DNA of 22,747 nt from a virus (IMGVR_UViG_3300046467_000991:1-22747); one strand, 5' to 3'. Counted from the stretch's first letter, positions 1-8,595 are shown. Numbers and translations are program-made. The notes: a model not told the origin generated them from the sequence alone.

Positions 1-695
1 CTTGAAGCGTTAGATGAGGATTGAATCTTTATTGATGTTTCTGTTGTTGCTGAATCATGATACCAGGCCAATGCACATAGGTTTGCTGCTGAACCCATAT
101 CAGCATATATTGATGGGTTTGTTTCAGCATTGGTCTTCCAAACAGTACTGGTATTATTATCTTTCGCATTAGCTGAAGCAAAACTAGTTGCTGCACTTGA
201 AGCTGTTACTGCTGTTGGTGTTGTGTAATCTCCTATTGTTACTGATTTTTTTGATATGACTGAATCTTCTCCTGTATTAATAACTAATGGTGAATCCACC
301 ACATCTGTTTGGTTTACACTAGTGACAGAACTACCACCACAAACCACACTTCCTATATAGAAAGAGTCTGCTGGTGTTGTTCCAGTTGTATTCTTTGTTA
401 AACTCCATGATTCTGCTTCACTGTTTGAATCCCTCGCCAATGTTATATAAACATAATTTGTATTACTTGCTGTCAAACTTGATACGCTTTCAACTGCATT
501 AGATTCAAGATATAATCCTTTTACTCTAGCTACCCCTACTGCTACATTTACTGCAAGTCCTGATCCTGCTGTGATTGCAAACCCAGTTTTTCTATAATCC
601 TTTACAATATCAGAGCTGAACATCTTCTCAAAGTCAGATGGCTCAATAATCTTTGCAGATATTGAATCAGATCTTGGTATAAGTATACGACTCAT
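1..695 (-). CDS. Tail fibre / adhesin-like protein with discoidin-type domain (3' end beyond window)
   Basis: The reading frame opens at the ATG at 695 and stays open for 231 codons to the window edge, so the C-terminus is missing. Its ATG overlaps the stop of the preceding gene (ATGA), which suggests translational coupling. The N-terminal 150 residues are Ser/Thr/Val-rich beta-type sequence, as in phage baseplate/fibre proteins. From about residue 157 the sequence (TASSAATSFASANAKDNNTS, then WKTNAE, then IYADMG) resembles an F5/8 type C (discoidin) carbohydrate-binding domain, where a variable loop precedes a W and a 'D-G' strand. It lies last in the tail module, after hub and tip genes, which fits a receptor-binding role at the tail tip. 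The family assignment comes from motif reading and is moderate; the tail location is stronger. Confidence 0.7.
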   Translation of the reverse strand, partial: MSRILIPRSDSISAKIIEPSDFEKMFSSDIVKDYRKTGFAITAGSGLAVNVAVGVARVKGLYLESNAVESVSSLTASNTNYVYITLARDSNSEAESWSLTKNTTGTTPADSFYIGSVVCGGSSVTSVNQTDVVDSPLVINTGEDSVISKKSVTIGDYTTPTAVTASSAATSFASANAKDNNTSTVWKTNAETNPSIYADMGSAANLCALAWYHDSATTETSIKIQSSSNAS

Positions 696-1153
696 ATGCT
701 AAGTTGCCACTCCACTATCGCTCTTTTAGATGTTGTCTTTCCGAGTGGAGATGCGTCAACTTGCCTTGCCAATAAAACATCGTTGTTGTCTCTTAGGCAT
801 ATTTCATTCCACGTATAATTCGCTTCTGAATATCCAAAGTCTACACTTATGAAAAGAGTAGGTCTAGTATAAACGTAATCACCACTTGCTATAGTTTTGT
901 ATGTTTTATTACTTGAAGCCTGTAAGTCTGTCTGGCCTGCTGCTGCTGCTGTTGTTGAGTCTCCTACTCCTATATTTTCTGCATATCCTCCACCAGTCAT
1001 ATTACCTAGTCTTCTCATTATAGAATCTTTACCTACGTCTACTATTAGGTTTTTTATAAGGTCGTCTTTAACCAATTTTTCAGTGCCATCTGCCTGTTTT
1101 TCCCATGCTTTTATCCTTAAATGTCCGTTAAGGGGAACTGTTTGGCTAGCCAC
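692..1153 (-). CDS. Small tail-tip / baseplate structural protein
   Basis: This 153-residue protein starts with GTG at 1153; the ATG six bases upstream is followed directly by a stop, so GTG is the only reasonable start. It overlaps the hub gene by 8 bases and the fibre gene by 4. The centre has the pattern NIGVGDSTTAAAAGQTDL, a motif I associate with short phage tail-tip or fibre-associated proteins ('G.G.G...t.....dt.L'). The C-terminal half is beta-rich (TLFISVDFG, NEICLRDNNDVLLAR). No catalytic motif or membrane segment is visible. Position between the hub and the fibre suggests it connects or decorates the adsorption apparatus. The exact function is not recognised. Confidence 0.7.
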   Translation of the reverse strand: MASQTVPLNGHLRIKAWEKQADGTEKLVKDDLIKNLIVDVGKDSIMRRLGNMTGGGYAENIGVGDSTTAAAAGQTDLQASSNKTYKTIASGDYVYTRPTLFISVDFGYSEANYTWNEICLRDNNDVLLARQVDASPLGKTTSKRAIVEWQLSI

Positions 1154-3284
1154 TTACATAACACGCTCCTGAGACTCTAGATCCGTAAGTTGCTGATGTC
1201 GCTGAAGATGTTCTTCCAACGATTGTAAATACGTTTGATTGAAATATACTCGGCTGGAATGTAATACTAATACTTCCTTGACTGTACGTATTGTAAAGCT
1301 TATCATATATATTGGATGTTGTTGTCATACTTAAACTTTCTGTGAGTTTAAAGTTTTCTAACTTCATTATTATTGCGTCTGCTAATGATATTGATTCTTC
1401 AGGTGATTCATATTCTCTTACATCTTTTACCCTAGTAACAGCAGATTCAAGGTCATGTATTTTAGCCACAATTTCCTTATCATATTCAAAGAAATCGAAG
1501 TAATATTCCCCTACCTCTATTTCTGTGGTTATTTTTGGGTATGTCCATTTAATACTCTTAATAACAAAGTCTCCATCTAATGATTTTATTGTATTTTTTA
1601 CCTGTACAATATCATTCTCTTGTAAACTATTATACATTCTACCAGTAGTAAGTTTTATTTTTCTGCTTATATCCTTATATCTGTTGAGATATGATTGGAC
1701 AAAACGAACACCATCCTGCCTTGTACTTATCCATGGGAGATTCAATTTCTTTGCATGAACACCATAAGTAGTTATACTACTTTCTTTTGTTCCTCTAATA
1801 TATAGAGGTCTTTCAAATATATATTCTACACTTACATTACTTGATCCAGTTGCTGGGGCAGTTGCAAATATTATGGTTCTGGCCATAGTATCAAAGTCAT
1901 AATCTGTTTCAGGTATTTTTTCAGTACCACCTACTGTAACCCTCACAGTTACTGGATTATTATCTAATGTGAATACTGTGTTTGAATTATTACCTGAAAA
2001 TAATTGTGTTGTATTATACCTTAAGTTTTGACCTAGAACTGTTAAATCATTTACTATTTCTGTGTCATCATAACCGTCATCATGAACTGCTATATTTCCT
2101 CCATGTTCTAATACTAAATCCAAATCATTAAAACTTACATCATCAAAAACTAATAATTTAGACCCAGTTGTATAGAAAATTCTATTTGTTAGTGAGGCCA
2201 GATCTTTTATCACATCTATTAATTTTCCATCTGCTGTGTATTGTGCCAATGTTATTCCAGACGCAGCACTACTACTATTATATATTAGATTGGTTTTACT
2301 CTCTACAATATTTTCTACTATATATTCTGGTGTTCTGTTAGTGAATACCTGTCCGTTAATTTCAGTCTCTGCTAAAATCTTTCCAAAACTTTGGCCTATT
2401 ATCTCTCTGTCTGTTAATGCAGAATCTATCTTTGTTATTTTACCACCAAATTTTATTACACTTCTTGGGTTTCTGTTTGTGTGAATACTGTTAGCCATAT
2501 TTGAAGTAAGTGTTGCACTGTACAATCTTACCCTTGATATTTCCCCATTAAAATAACTACCATAGAAATCACTCCCAATTGTCAAGTCTTCTGATGTTGT
2601 AAAATTACCTGTTACTGTTGATGTTCCTTTTGAAATCGTATCTACATATAAAGTTACTAAATTATTTAGATCTCTTGTAACTCTTATTAAATGCCATTCA
2701 CCATCATTGAATCCAGCAGATGAACTTGTTATTAATGTACCACCTATCTGTGTTCTAACATCCCCTGCTGTAGCAGCATTTACCTGAATGGATATTCCGT
2801 TATCTCCAGATGCTGTAAATACGTTTGGCTGATATACATTATCTTGAAAGACATCACCCTCTAATCTTTTTGATAGTAAATTCATACCAGTTGTAGTTGA
2901 TGTCCACTTAGCCCAAATATAAATATCAAATGAAGCAGAAAAATTAAATCTTGTATTATCTGGTATTGATATATTTGCATTTGTTCCATTGAATATAGAT
3001 GATTTACCACCCCATGTATCTGAACCATATGTTATATTTGATGTGGTTCCATTATGTGAATATCCACTTTCATCTTCTGCATTACCCTGCATATTATATA
3101 CTGCTATTAGTTTTGTTATATCTACCATGTCCTGTAAATATGTTAACTCTTGATTTACATTAACCTCTACAGCTTTAGGAACTGTTAATCTTATTTGGTC
3201 TATTGCCCTTTCTCCTTCTTTTGTAAGTTCTACACTGTGGAGTTTCTTTTCTACATTATTGATAAAGAGTTTTACTATTGTCAT
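1146..3284 (-). CDS. Tail hub protein (gp27/Tal-like) with inserted LamG lectin domain
   Basis: This 712-residue protein follows the distal-tail gene after two bases. Residues 1-55 and about 272-630 read like a tail hub of the gp27/Tal type: IKFGGKITKID after the insert, then IIGQSFGKIL, then a late segment (GRMYNSLQENDIVQVKN) typical of the second barrel. Between them, residues about 57-270 form a concanavalin/LamG jelly roll. It has the family pattern LIAVYNMQGNAEDESGYSHN, a later GEWHLIRVTRDLNN followed by LYVD, and a closing GEISRVRLYSATL. The insertion interrupts the first hub barrel, so a glycan-binding lectin probably projects from the tail tip. The C-terminus is Ser/Thr-rich. The LamG call is strong; the hub call rests on position plus motif style. 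No lysozyme or peptidase domain is seen. Confidence 0.82.
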   Translation of the reverse strand: MTIVKLFINNVEKKLHSVELTKEGERAIDQIRLTVPKAVEVNVNQELTYLQDMVDITKLIAVYNMQGNAEDESGYSHNGTTSNITYGSDTWGGKSSIFNGTNANISIPDNTRFNFSASFDIYIWAKWTSTTTGMNLLSKRLEGDVFQDNVYQPNVFTASGDNGISIQVNAATAGDVRTQIGGTLITSSSAGFNDGEWHLIRVTRDLNNLVTLYVDTISKGTSTVTGNFTTSEDLTIGSDFYGSYFNGEISRVRLYSATLTSNMANSIHTNRNPRSVIKFGGKITKIDSALTDREIIGQSFGKILAETEINGQVFTNRTPEYIVENIVESKTNLIYNSSSAASGITLAQYTADGKLIDVIKDLASLTNRIFYTTGSKLLVFDDVSFNDLDLVLEHGGNIAVHDDGYDDTEIVNDLTVLGQNLRYNTTQLFSGNNSNTVFTLDNNPVTVRVTVGGTEKIPETDYDFDTMARTIIFATAPATGSSNVSVEYIFERPLYIRGTKESSITTYGVHAKKLNLPWISTRQDGVRFVQSYLNRYKDISRKIKLTTGRMYNSLQENDIVQVKNTIKSLDGDFVIKSIKWTYPKITTEIEVGEYYFDFFEYDKEIVAKIHDLESAVTRVKDVREYESPEESISLADAIIMKLENFKLTESLSMTTTSNIYDKLYNTYSQGSISITFQPSIFQSNVFTIVGRTSSATSATYGSRVSGACYVSG

Positions 3285-3286
3285 TA

Positions 3287-3877
3287 TTATGCAGTTGAAT
3301 CAACAACGTCTCCTATTTGGAATTCTATTGAAGCATTCCATGTAACTGGATCTGATCCAGATTTTTGAAATGACATTCTTTGTATTAAACCCTCCTCGTG
3401 GAATATATTATAACCGTCTGTATCATTCCTTAATATAAATTCATGTCTTTCTTCACTAGTAAAACCCCTCTTTTCAAACAATTCCGACAACGCTATCATT
3501 TGTCCATCTGCTGTTAGTAATGAATAATTTTGGTATGTGGAGCCTTCTTTAATTAATCTAGAGTAGTATGTTGATGTGGTAGATATACTTTGGTGTGGTA
3601 CTGATGTTATAGCCCCATCTGGCCATAAATCTTTCCAAGATGCCATTGAAGTGAAAGGTGTTGTTGCTTCATCTCTTATAACCCATCCAAATACAACCTT
3701 ACCAGTATTACCCTCTGCCTTTGTAATTATAGCAGATTCTTTGTAGTCTTCTGGCAACCCAAAAGTTGATGATGGCATTGCTAATGAATAATCAAAATTA
3801 GATAGGTTACTTGCTTCATATGCAATTTTCACTGCACCTAAACTATCCTTTAATTTTATCTGTATTTTATAGACCAT
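3287..3877 (-). CDS. Distal tail / baseplate protein downstream of tape measure
   Basis: This 196-residue protein has an ATG that shares one base with the tape-measure stop (TAATG), so translation is probably coupled. In siphovirus gene order the gene directly after the tape measure encodes the distal tail (Dit-like) protein, and the tail hub follows, as here. The sequence is beta-strand-rich, starting MVYKIQIKLKDSLGAVKIAY and ending EFQIGDVVDSTA, with no signal peptide or membrane segment. There is a single aromatic central stretch (SWKDLWPDGAI). I do not recognise a specific family motif, so the name comes from gene order. A LysM-like or gpM-like tail protein is an alternative. Confidence 0.65.
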   Translation of the reverse strand: MVYKIQIKLKDSLGAVKIAYEASNLSNFDYSLAMPSSTFGLPEDYKESAIITKAEGNTGKVVFGWVIRDEATTPFTSMASWKDLWPDGAITSVPHQSISTTSTYYSRLIKEGSTYQNYSLLTADGQMIALSELFEKRGFTSEERHEFILRNDTDGYNIFHEEGLIQRMSFQKSGSDPVTWNASIEFQIGDVVDSTA

Positions 3878-6800
3878 TAGACACTACCTCTCCTACTAGC
3901 TGCTTCTAATATCCATCTCTGTATTAATGGTTTTAATTTATTATAATCTGCTTCTTTTGTTATACTTCCTATGTATATATTTATAGGCGTACCATCATCA
4001 CTACCCATTTGATTCATTGGAGTAACCCATTCATTTCCTGTCTCACCAAAACTCCATTCATTACCACTATTTAATCCAATACCTATAATAGGTTCATCTA
4101 TAATACCACCAACAGCTCTTCTACTTCTTCCAGTAGATCCTTTACCTCCACCAGTTCCTTTTGAAGATCCACTTGATGTACCACCAGCACCACCTGTTGA
4201 CCCACCACTTCCTGAAGGGCCACTACTTCCACCTGGGCCTCTTCCTCCAGTGTTACCAGTTGATCCTCCACCAGTTCCTTTTGAAGATCCACTTGATGTA
4301 CCACCTTTTGATCCACCTGATGGCCCACTACTTCCACCTGGGCCTCTACTTCCAGTAAAACCACCACCACCAGAGTATGATGCTGGCCCTTGGGGGGCAG
4401 AGCCAAACGAACCAATATTAACATTTGAAGCATAACCATAATTTTTTGGTGCGACCTTTATTGCAGCTTGTGCTGCCTGTACATGAGGATGAGTTATTCC
4501 TGTTTGATCACCTAATGCTGCTAACCCTTCAAATGTTTGTAAGTTTAATCCTTGATCTTTTGCTAATGCTGCTGCTGCTAATCCAGCTTCTCCTCCACCA
4601 GCCATTACATATGCTTGACCTTCTGCTGCAGTAGAGAATGATCCTACTTTCCCAACGTGTGCTTGCTGTGCTTCGTTTTGTATTTTATTAACATATTGTT
4701 TATTATATATTCCTTGTATTCTTTGTCCTTCAGCTGATTTTGGGTCTATCTTTACTTTTTCGCCTGCAACGGTTTTATATACATCAAGGAATTTTCCTGG
4801 TGATGATTCAAATCTATTTCCTGCTATATCGCCAAGCATTTGTTGGCCACCTAGTTGTTTTAAAGCAGTTGCCTGTGCTTGTTCTCTACTCATAATTGGT
4901 TGTGTCACTGATACTTTTGTGCCTGGGCCACCAATATCTGATGGTTGCCCATAATGTGTCATACCACCTAAAGTATAAGTTCCTGGCCCAGTAATTTGTG
5001 CGTCAGCAACATCGTGTATATTTCTTGGTGGTTTTGGACTTCCTGTAGGTGTTCCACCCATGATTCCACCTGTAGCAATGTTTACTGCTGCCATTATAGT
5101 ATTTCCAGCAGTAGTTAATACATCTACTACTGTGTTAAATCCTGCACCTAAATCTATCTCTCCTATTTTAATTTCTCCAATCATGCTTGCTATACCTGTT
5201 TTTATTCCTTCCCCTAATCCCTGAACTCCATTCCATATAGTTTCTCCAACAGAAGTCATACCATCATAAATAACTGTACCTAGTCCTGCAATACCACCTA
5301 CAACTTGTTGTGTTGCACTTCCTATTCCAGCCATTGTATTTGTTACATTTTGCAAAGTCTGTCCAAAATTACCTCCTATACCAGATAACCATGTAACAAG
5401 ACCACCTAACACACTTCCTATTCCAGATACTATAGTTTGAAATGCACTTATTAGCCACTCCCAACCGTTTTGTAATGCTTGCCATATATTACGAAATCCA
5501 TCAGAAAGCCATGTATGTGCATCACCTAATACAGAATGAATATTACCAAAGAAATCTGTTATACCACCCCACATTGATTCCCAGTCAGTAGTATTAAATA
5601 ATGTACCAAGTAACATACCAAGTGGCCCACCAGCCATAATTCCACCAGTTATTGAATCCCAAAGTTTTGTAAATATATTATTTTCAGTTCCAAATTGTGC
5701 ATTAACCCCTGCTGATCCAAACGTTTTTTCTTCTAGTCCGTGCTGTTGTCTTAACCATTTTGCTGGATCTCTTTGGAATAAGTCTATCTCTTCTAGTGGC
5801 CCTCCTGCTTCTGCAAGTCCTGTTGACGGATCTACCCATGCTGGTGTTGCTTCAAATCCAAACAATCCTTTTAATGCTCCCCATCCCTGTGATATAGCTT
5901 TCATTGCACCACTGTAAATTGCCATTACTGGATCAATGAAAAATCCTAATGCTACATGACCCCATTTCTCACCTTCTTTCATCCAACCTCTTCCAGCTTG
6001 GAAGAATGGTATAGCAACTTCCTTAAGGAAATAAATAAATAATGGCCTAAAGAATGCACCGAAGAAATCTCCTATAGGTCTAAGAATTAATGTGAATGCA
6101 GTATTCATTATTTTCATCATGGCTGTCATAAGTGGAGATGCTTGTATAGCTTTTACGATTAATCCAGACGCTGCTGCCATCATTCCACCAGTCAAAAGAG
6201 ATCCACCCAATCCTTTTGGCATTTTTTCTGCAAGCGCACCACCAGTTTTTTGCCAAATCTTTCGAGCGCCACCTGTTACTTTTTGTACTATTGCGTTAGC
6301 TTTTGTTGCAGCAGACAGTCCTTTTGCAACCAGTTTAAATACATTATTATATTGCTGTTGAGCAAATTTTGCCATATTACCATACGCCTTTCGTAACACA
6401 GTTTGTTGTGCTGCTGTCATTCTACTCCAAGCCTTACCTAAGTGAGATTTTAATGAAGCTTGAAGTTGTCTTAAGTATCCCTGTAGTTGTTTTGGTAACA
6501 TGGAATATAAATTCTTAACTGCATTCTGGAAACTCTGTTGTAGTTTCATCCACACTGGTAAAGGTGGCATATTTTGCATTGGGCCTTGTTTCTTATTTTT
6601 CTTCTTCCCTGCAGTAATTAACTGTCTCATTAATTTACTTTGTAACTGTGCATTTGCAGCAATTTTACCCAAAGCATTAGCCATTAATTGTTGTACTTTT
6701 AATTGTTGTTGTAATAATTGTACTACTTGACCCTGATTTTTTTGAAATTTCTGGAACATACCACCCATCTGTGCTTGTCCTTTAATATGACCTTTAAGCT

Positions 6801-6882
6801 GTTTTTCCAGGTTTTTCATTCCTTTTAAACTGCTATCTTCAAAGCCTATACTAAAACTAGCTCCACCTTCTTCTTCACTCAT
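3877..6882 (-). CDS. Tail tape measure protein
   Basis: At 1001 residues this is the longest gene in the window, and it sits directly after the tail-chaperone pair, the diagnostic position. Residues 1-220 are helical and rich in Gln, Lys and Met. Residues about 225-295 form a hydrophobic stretch (LIVKAIQASPLM, FFGAFFRPLFIYFL) like the membrane-inserting segment of tape measures. The middle is full of W/G/I-rich repeats. Residues about 834-924 are a Gly/Ser linker built from duplicated units, followed by a folded C-terminus (EWSFGETGNEWVTPMN). At the usual ~1.5 angstrom per residue, a tail of roughly 150 nm is implied (inference). Start at 6882 is supported by a TATA box centred 25 nt upstream. 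The C-terminal end overlaps the next start by one base. Confidence 0.93.
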   Translation of the reverse strand: MSEEEGGASFSIGFEDSSLKGMKNLEKQLKGHIKGQAQMGGMFQKFQKNQGQVVQLLQQQLKVQQLMANALGKIAANAQLQSKLMRQLITAGKKKNKKQGPMQNMPPLPVWMKLQQSFQNAVKNLYSMLPKQLQGYLRQLQASLKSHLGKAWSRMTAAQQTVLRKAYGNMAKFAQQQYNNVFKLVAKGLSAATKANAIVQKVTGGARKIWQKTGGALAEKMPKGLGGSLLTGGMMAAASGLIVKAIQASPLMTAMMKIMNTAFTLILRPIGDFFGAFFRPLFIYFLKEVAIPFFQAGRGWMKEGEKWGHVALGFFIDPVMAIYSGAMKAISQGWGALKGLFGFEATPAWVDPSTGLAEAGGPLEEIDLFQRDPAKWLRQQHGLEEKTFGSAGVNAQFGTENNIFTKLWDSITGGIMAGGPLGMLLGTLFNTTDWESMWGGITDFFGNIHSVLGDAHTWLSDGFRNIWQALQNGWEWLISAFQTIVSGIGSVLGGLVTWLSGIGGNFGQTLQNVTNTMAGIGSATQQVVGGIAGLGTVIYDGMTSVGETIWNGVQGLGEGIKTGIASMIGEIKIGEIDLGAGFNTVVDVLTTAGNTIMAAVNIATGGIMGGTPTGSPKPPRNIHDVADAQITGPGTYTLGGMTHYGQPSDIGGPGTKVSVTQPIMSREQAQATALKQLGGQQMLGDIAGNRFESSPGKFLDVYKTVAGEKVKIDPKSAEGQRIQGIYNKQYVNKIQNEAQQAHVGKVGSFSTAAEGQAYVMAGGGEAGLAAAALAKDQGLNLQTFEGLAALGDQTGITHPHVQAAQAAIKVAPKNYGYASNVNIGSFGSAPQGPASYSGGGGFTGSRGPGGSSGPSGGSKGGTSSGSSKGTGGGSTGNTGGRGPGGSSGPSGSGGSTGGAGGTSSGSSKGTGGGKGSTGRSRRAVGGIIDEPIIGIGLNSGNEWSFGETGNEWVTPMNQMGSDDGTPINIYIGSITKEADYNKLKPLIQRWILEAASRRGSV
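4145..4347 (-). repeat. Internal direct repeats in the Gly/Ser linker of the tape measure gene
   Basis: Two exact 41-bp copies lie at 4145-4185 and 4265-4305 (offset 120), and a 23-bp pair lies at 4220-4242 and 4325-4347 (offset 105). They encode the repeated peptide GTSSGSSKGTGGG and the repeated RGPGGSSGPSG. The different offsets show a duplication followed by a small in-frame length change. Such repeats could let linker length vary by recombination. Confidence 0.9.
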
Positions 6883-6902
6883 ATATATTGATGTGTCGTC
6901 TT

Positions 6903-6911
6903 AGTTTATAA
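6903..6911 (-). promoter_or_regulatory. TATA box for the tape measure gene
   Basis: On the minus strand the sequence reads TTATAAACT, centred 25 nt before the ATG at 6882. That spacing would put transcription initiation at or next to the start codon (leaderless mRNA). It lies just past the stop of the frameshift product at 6918. Confidence 0.55.
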
Positions 6912-6917
6912 TTATTA

Positions 6918-7492
6918 CTATTGTCTCTTTTTCTTTTGGTGTTTTGCATGCATAGCCCTTGGATTTTTATGTTTTTTAGGCTTGCCAAATGGGCCACCTT
7001 TCGCTTGTTGTCCTACCTCCATACCCTTTGAGCCAGGAGTTAATTCATCCCTTAACACTACTAATAATTTCTTTATGTATTTAAATGGTTGTCTGTCTAC
7101 TTGTTCCTTATCCCACCCAAATTGGCTTGCACAGGTAACGTATATTTTATATACTAACTGATCTTGTTGATCGAGTCTTCGAAGGGTTTCATCATTTGAT
7201 TCAAGTAGTTCCCTAAAGGGTATGCTGCTAGTATCTTCTCTGCGATACTTGTAACCTCCTTATAACCTAACGAATTTAATCCATCTTCAGATATCTCAAA
7301 AGGTGCCTTTTTTAATGTGTTTAACATTATCTCCTTTCTGTATGTCTGAACGTTTGTAACTGGATTTGTTCCCTCTTGAAAATTAGCACACTTCTTAATT
7401 ATTTCCTCAAATTTACCAAAAGGCATATCATCTTCGTATTCTATTTCGGCAGCTACTCCCTTAAAATCTATAGTGAATGTCTTTAATCCCAT
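6918..7492 (-). CDS. Tail assembly chaperone GT fusion made by predicted -1 frameshift
   Basis: Predicted product of 191 residues: 93 residues in the frame starting at 7492, then a -1 slip on CCCTTTA (7220-7214), then 98 residues ending at the TAG at 6918-6920. The extension frame is open from 7259 to 6918 and overlaps the zero frame by about 106 nt. The extension begins RELLESNDETLRRL, contains FGWDKEQVDRQPFKYIKK and ends with a very basic tail (KPKKHKNPRAM, KKKRQ). In tailed phages the gene pair between tail tube and tape measure encodes G and GT chaperones by exactly this mechanism; the GT tail binds the tape measure or tube. The extension has no good start codon of its own near the overlap. 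Mechanism is inferred from frame geometry and gene order, not shown. Confidence 0.75.
7154..7492 (-). CDS. Tail assembly chaperone, short form (G-like)
   Basis: This 112-residue acidic protein (MGLKTFTIDFKGVAAEIEYE, then FGKFEEIIKKCAN) precedes the tape measure gene. The start at 7492 is supported by a TATA box centred about 25 nt upstream (7511-7523). The small size, the position between tail tube and tape measure, and an overlapping -1 frame continuing another 98 codons match the lambda-like G/GT chaperone arrangement. These chaperones coat the tape measure during tail assembly and are absent from the virion. No metal or catalytic motif is seen. The zero-frame stop is the TAG at 7154-7156. 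Confidence 0.78.
   Translation of the reverse strand: MGLKTFTIDFKGVAAEIEYEDDMPFGKFEEIIKKCANFQEGTNPVTNVQTYRKEIMLNTLKKAPFEISEDGLNSLGYKEVTSIAEKILAAYPLGNYLNQMMKPFEDSINKIS
7214..7220 (-). other. Predicted -1 ribosomal frameshift slippery heptamer CCCTTTA
   Basis: In the chaperone frame the codons are TAC CCT TTA GGG, so the heptamer C CCT TTA has the standard X XXY YYZ form and phase. Re-pairing in the -1 frame gives CCC TTT. It lies within the only stretch (7154-7259) where both frames are open. I see no strong downstream hairpin, only a weak GGG/CCC pairing. Confidence 0.68.
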
Positions 7493-7510
7493 AATACCAT
7501 GTTATTAAAT

Positions 7511-7523
7511 GTATATATAAAGG
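7511..7523 (-). promoter_or_regulatory. TATA box for the tail chaperone gene
   Basis: The minus strand reads CCTTTATATATAC, centred about 25 nt before the ATG at 7492, which predicts a leaderless transcript. It sits in the 34-bp gap after the tail tube stop. Confidence 0.62.
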
Positions 7524-7526
7524 TTT

Positions 7527-8558
7527 CTATAAAGCTGTTGCTATATTATTATCAGCAATTACGGATGCTGTCTTTGCTCTCCAGTTAATTGTTTCAAATA
7601 CTGGCTCTACTGGAACTATACCATCTATTGATATACTGTCTGGTCTAACTCCTGATAGTTTTAATGTTATTGCTTTCTTTGCAGTTCCACTTCCACCGTT
7701 ATCAAATGTTAATACTGCGTCTAATGCTGCACCAGCTACTCCTTCTCTGATGTATGATTTTGTTAGTGGTTTCTCTATTTGGTCAAGTATTTGTAGTAAT
7801 TTTTTATTGTTTACCCATGATGCATTGAAGTTTCCTGTTATATCAAACACTCTTCTGTATGAGGCTACTGCTCTATGTGATCCTACTGTATAAAGTAATG
7901 TTGGGTTTTGTCCAAATGTTACGTTTGCACTTTGTAATTCTGCTACTACAGATCCAGTTGCATCTGTATCTGCTGCGTCATCTCCATACCATCTTAGTTC
8001 TCCATGAGCAAATGTGTATGGGAAGTTAACATCATCATTTGGTGGGGCTGTATGATATGTTGTACCGTTATCTGTTTCATTTCCGTATGCTATATCAGCA
8101 GAACAATCAATTGTTCCGTCTATCGTAGCACCTATTGATAAAGAGTTTAATATACATCCAGTTGCTGTTCTTACAATGTTTGCATCTTGTGCTGCAAATC
8201 CTACTTCTACTGAGAAAGGAGTTACTGACTTTGCTCCAGAAACATCTCCAGTTGTACCCCATGTATGAACATATGGGCCAGTACCTGTTGTTGTTTGCGC
8301 TCCATAAAGCGCCCTAAAAATCCAAGGGTTTGATAATACGAAATCTACTGATAATGATCCTGCTTGTTGTCCGAAGGCATATTGTGCTACTTCGACTTGA
8401 TTGAGTCTTGGTAATTCTTTTGGTGAGTTTCCTAATGTCCATGATCCTAATCTGGCATTTAATCCGAATGCTTTATGAGTAGCGTTGTCAAAAGCAGCAG
8501 TACCAAATGTGTTTTCCCAGTCATATCTCACGTACGAGGATGCTCCTGTTCTTACCAT
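7527..8558 (-). CDS. Major tail tube protein
   Basis: This 343-residue protein is followed by the tail chaperone pair and tape measure, the standard position of the major tail protein. It starts MVRTGASSYVRYDWENTFG, a pattern seen in tail tube proteins of phages and haloarchaeal viruses. It contains EVAQYAFGQQAGSLSVDFVL (a beta-barrel strand pair) and GTIDCSADIAYGNET, and ends with a strand-rich segment (AITLKLSGVRPDSISIDG). No signal peptide or membrane helix is present. It would polymerise into the tube around the tape measure. No contractile-sheath gene is adjacent, so a siphovirus-like tail is indicated. A TATA box lies about 33 nt upstream. Confidence 0.85.
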   Translation of the reverse strand: MVRTGASSYVRYDWENTFGTAAFDNATHKAFGLNARLGSWTLGNSPKELPRLNQVEVAQYAFGQQAGSLSVDFVLSNPWIFRALYGAQTTTGTGPYVHTWGTTGDVSGAKSVTPFSVEVGFAAQDANIVRTATGCILNSLSIGATIDGTIDCSADIAYGNETDNGTTYHTAPPNDDVNFPYTFAHGELRWYGDDAADTDATGSVVAELQSANVTFGQNPTLLYTVGSHRAVASYRRVFDITGNFNASWVNNKKLLQILDQIEKPLTKSYIREGVAGAALDAVLTFDNGGSGTAKKAITLKLSGVRPDSISIDGIVPVEPVFETINWRAKTASVIADNNIATAL

Positions 8559-8586
8559 TTATATCACTAACTGTTTGCCATATTTG

Positions 8587-8595
8587 CTTATAAAG
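8587..8595 (-). promoter_or_regulatory. TATA box for the tail tube gene
   Basis: The minus strand reads CTTTATAAG, centred about 33 nt before the ATG at 8558. This would give a leader of roughly 7 nt. It lies in the 44-bp gap between the tail terminator and tail tube genes. Confidence 0.5.

Noticed and set aside
4098-4439. 113-codon alternative frame in the tape-measure linker, plus several plus-strand frames there
   Set aside because: All arise from the repetitive Gly/Ser sequence and consist of V/E/L or P/L/H low-complexity peptides.
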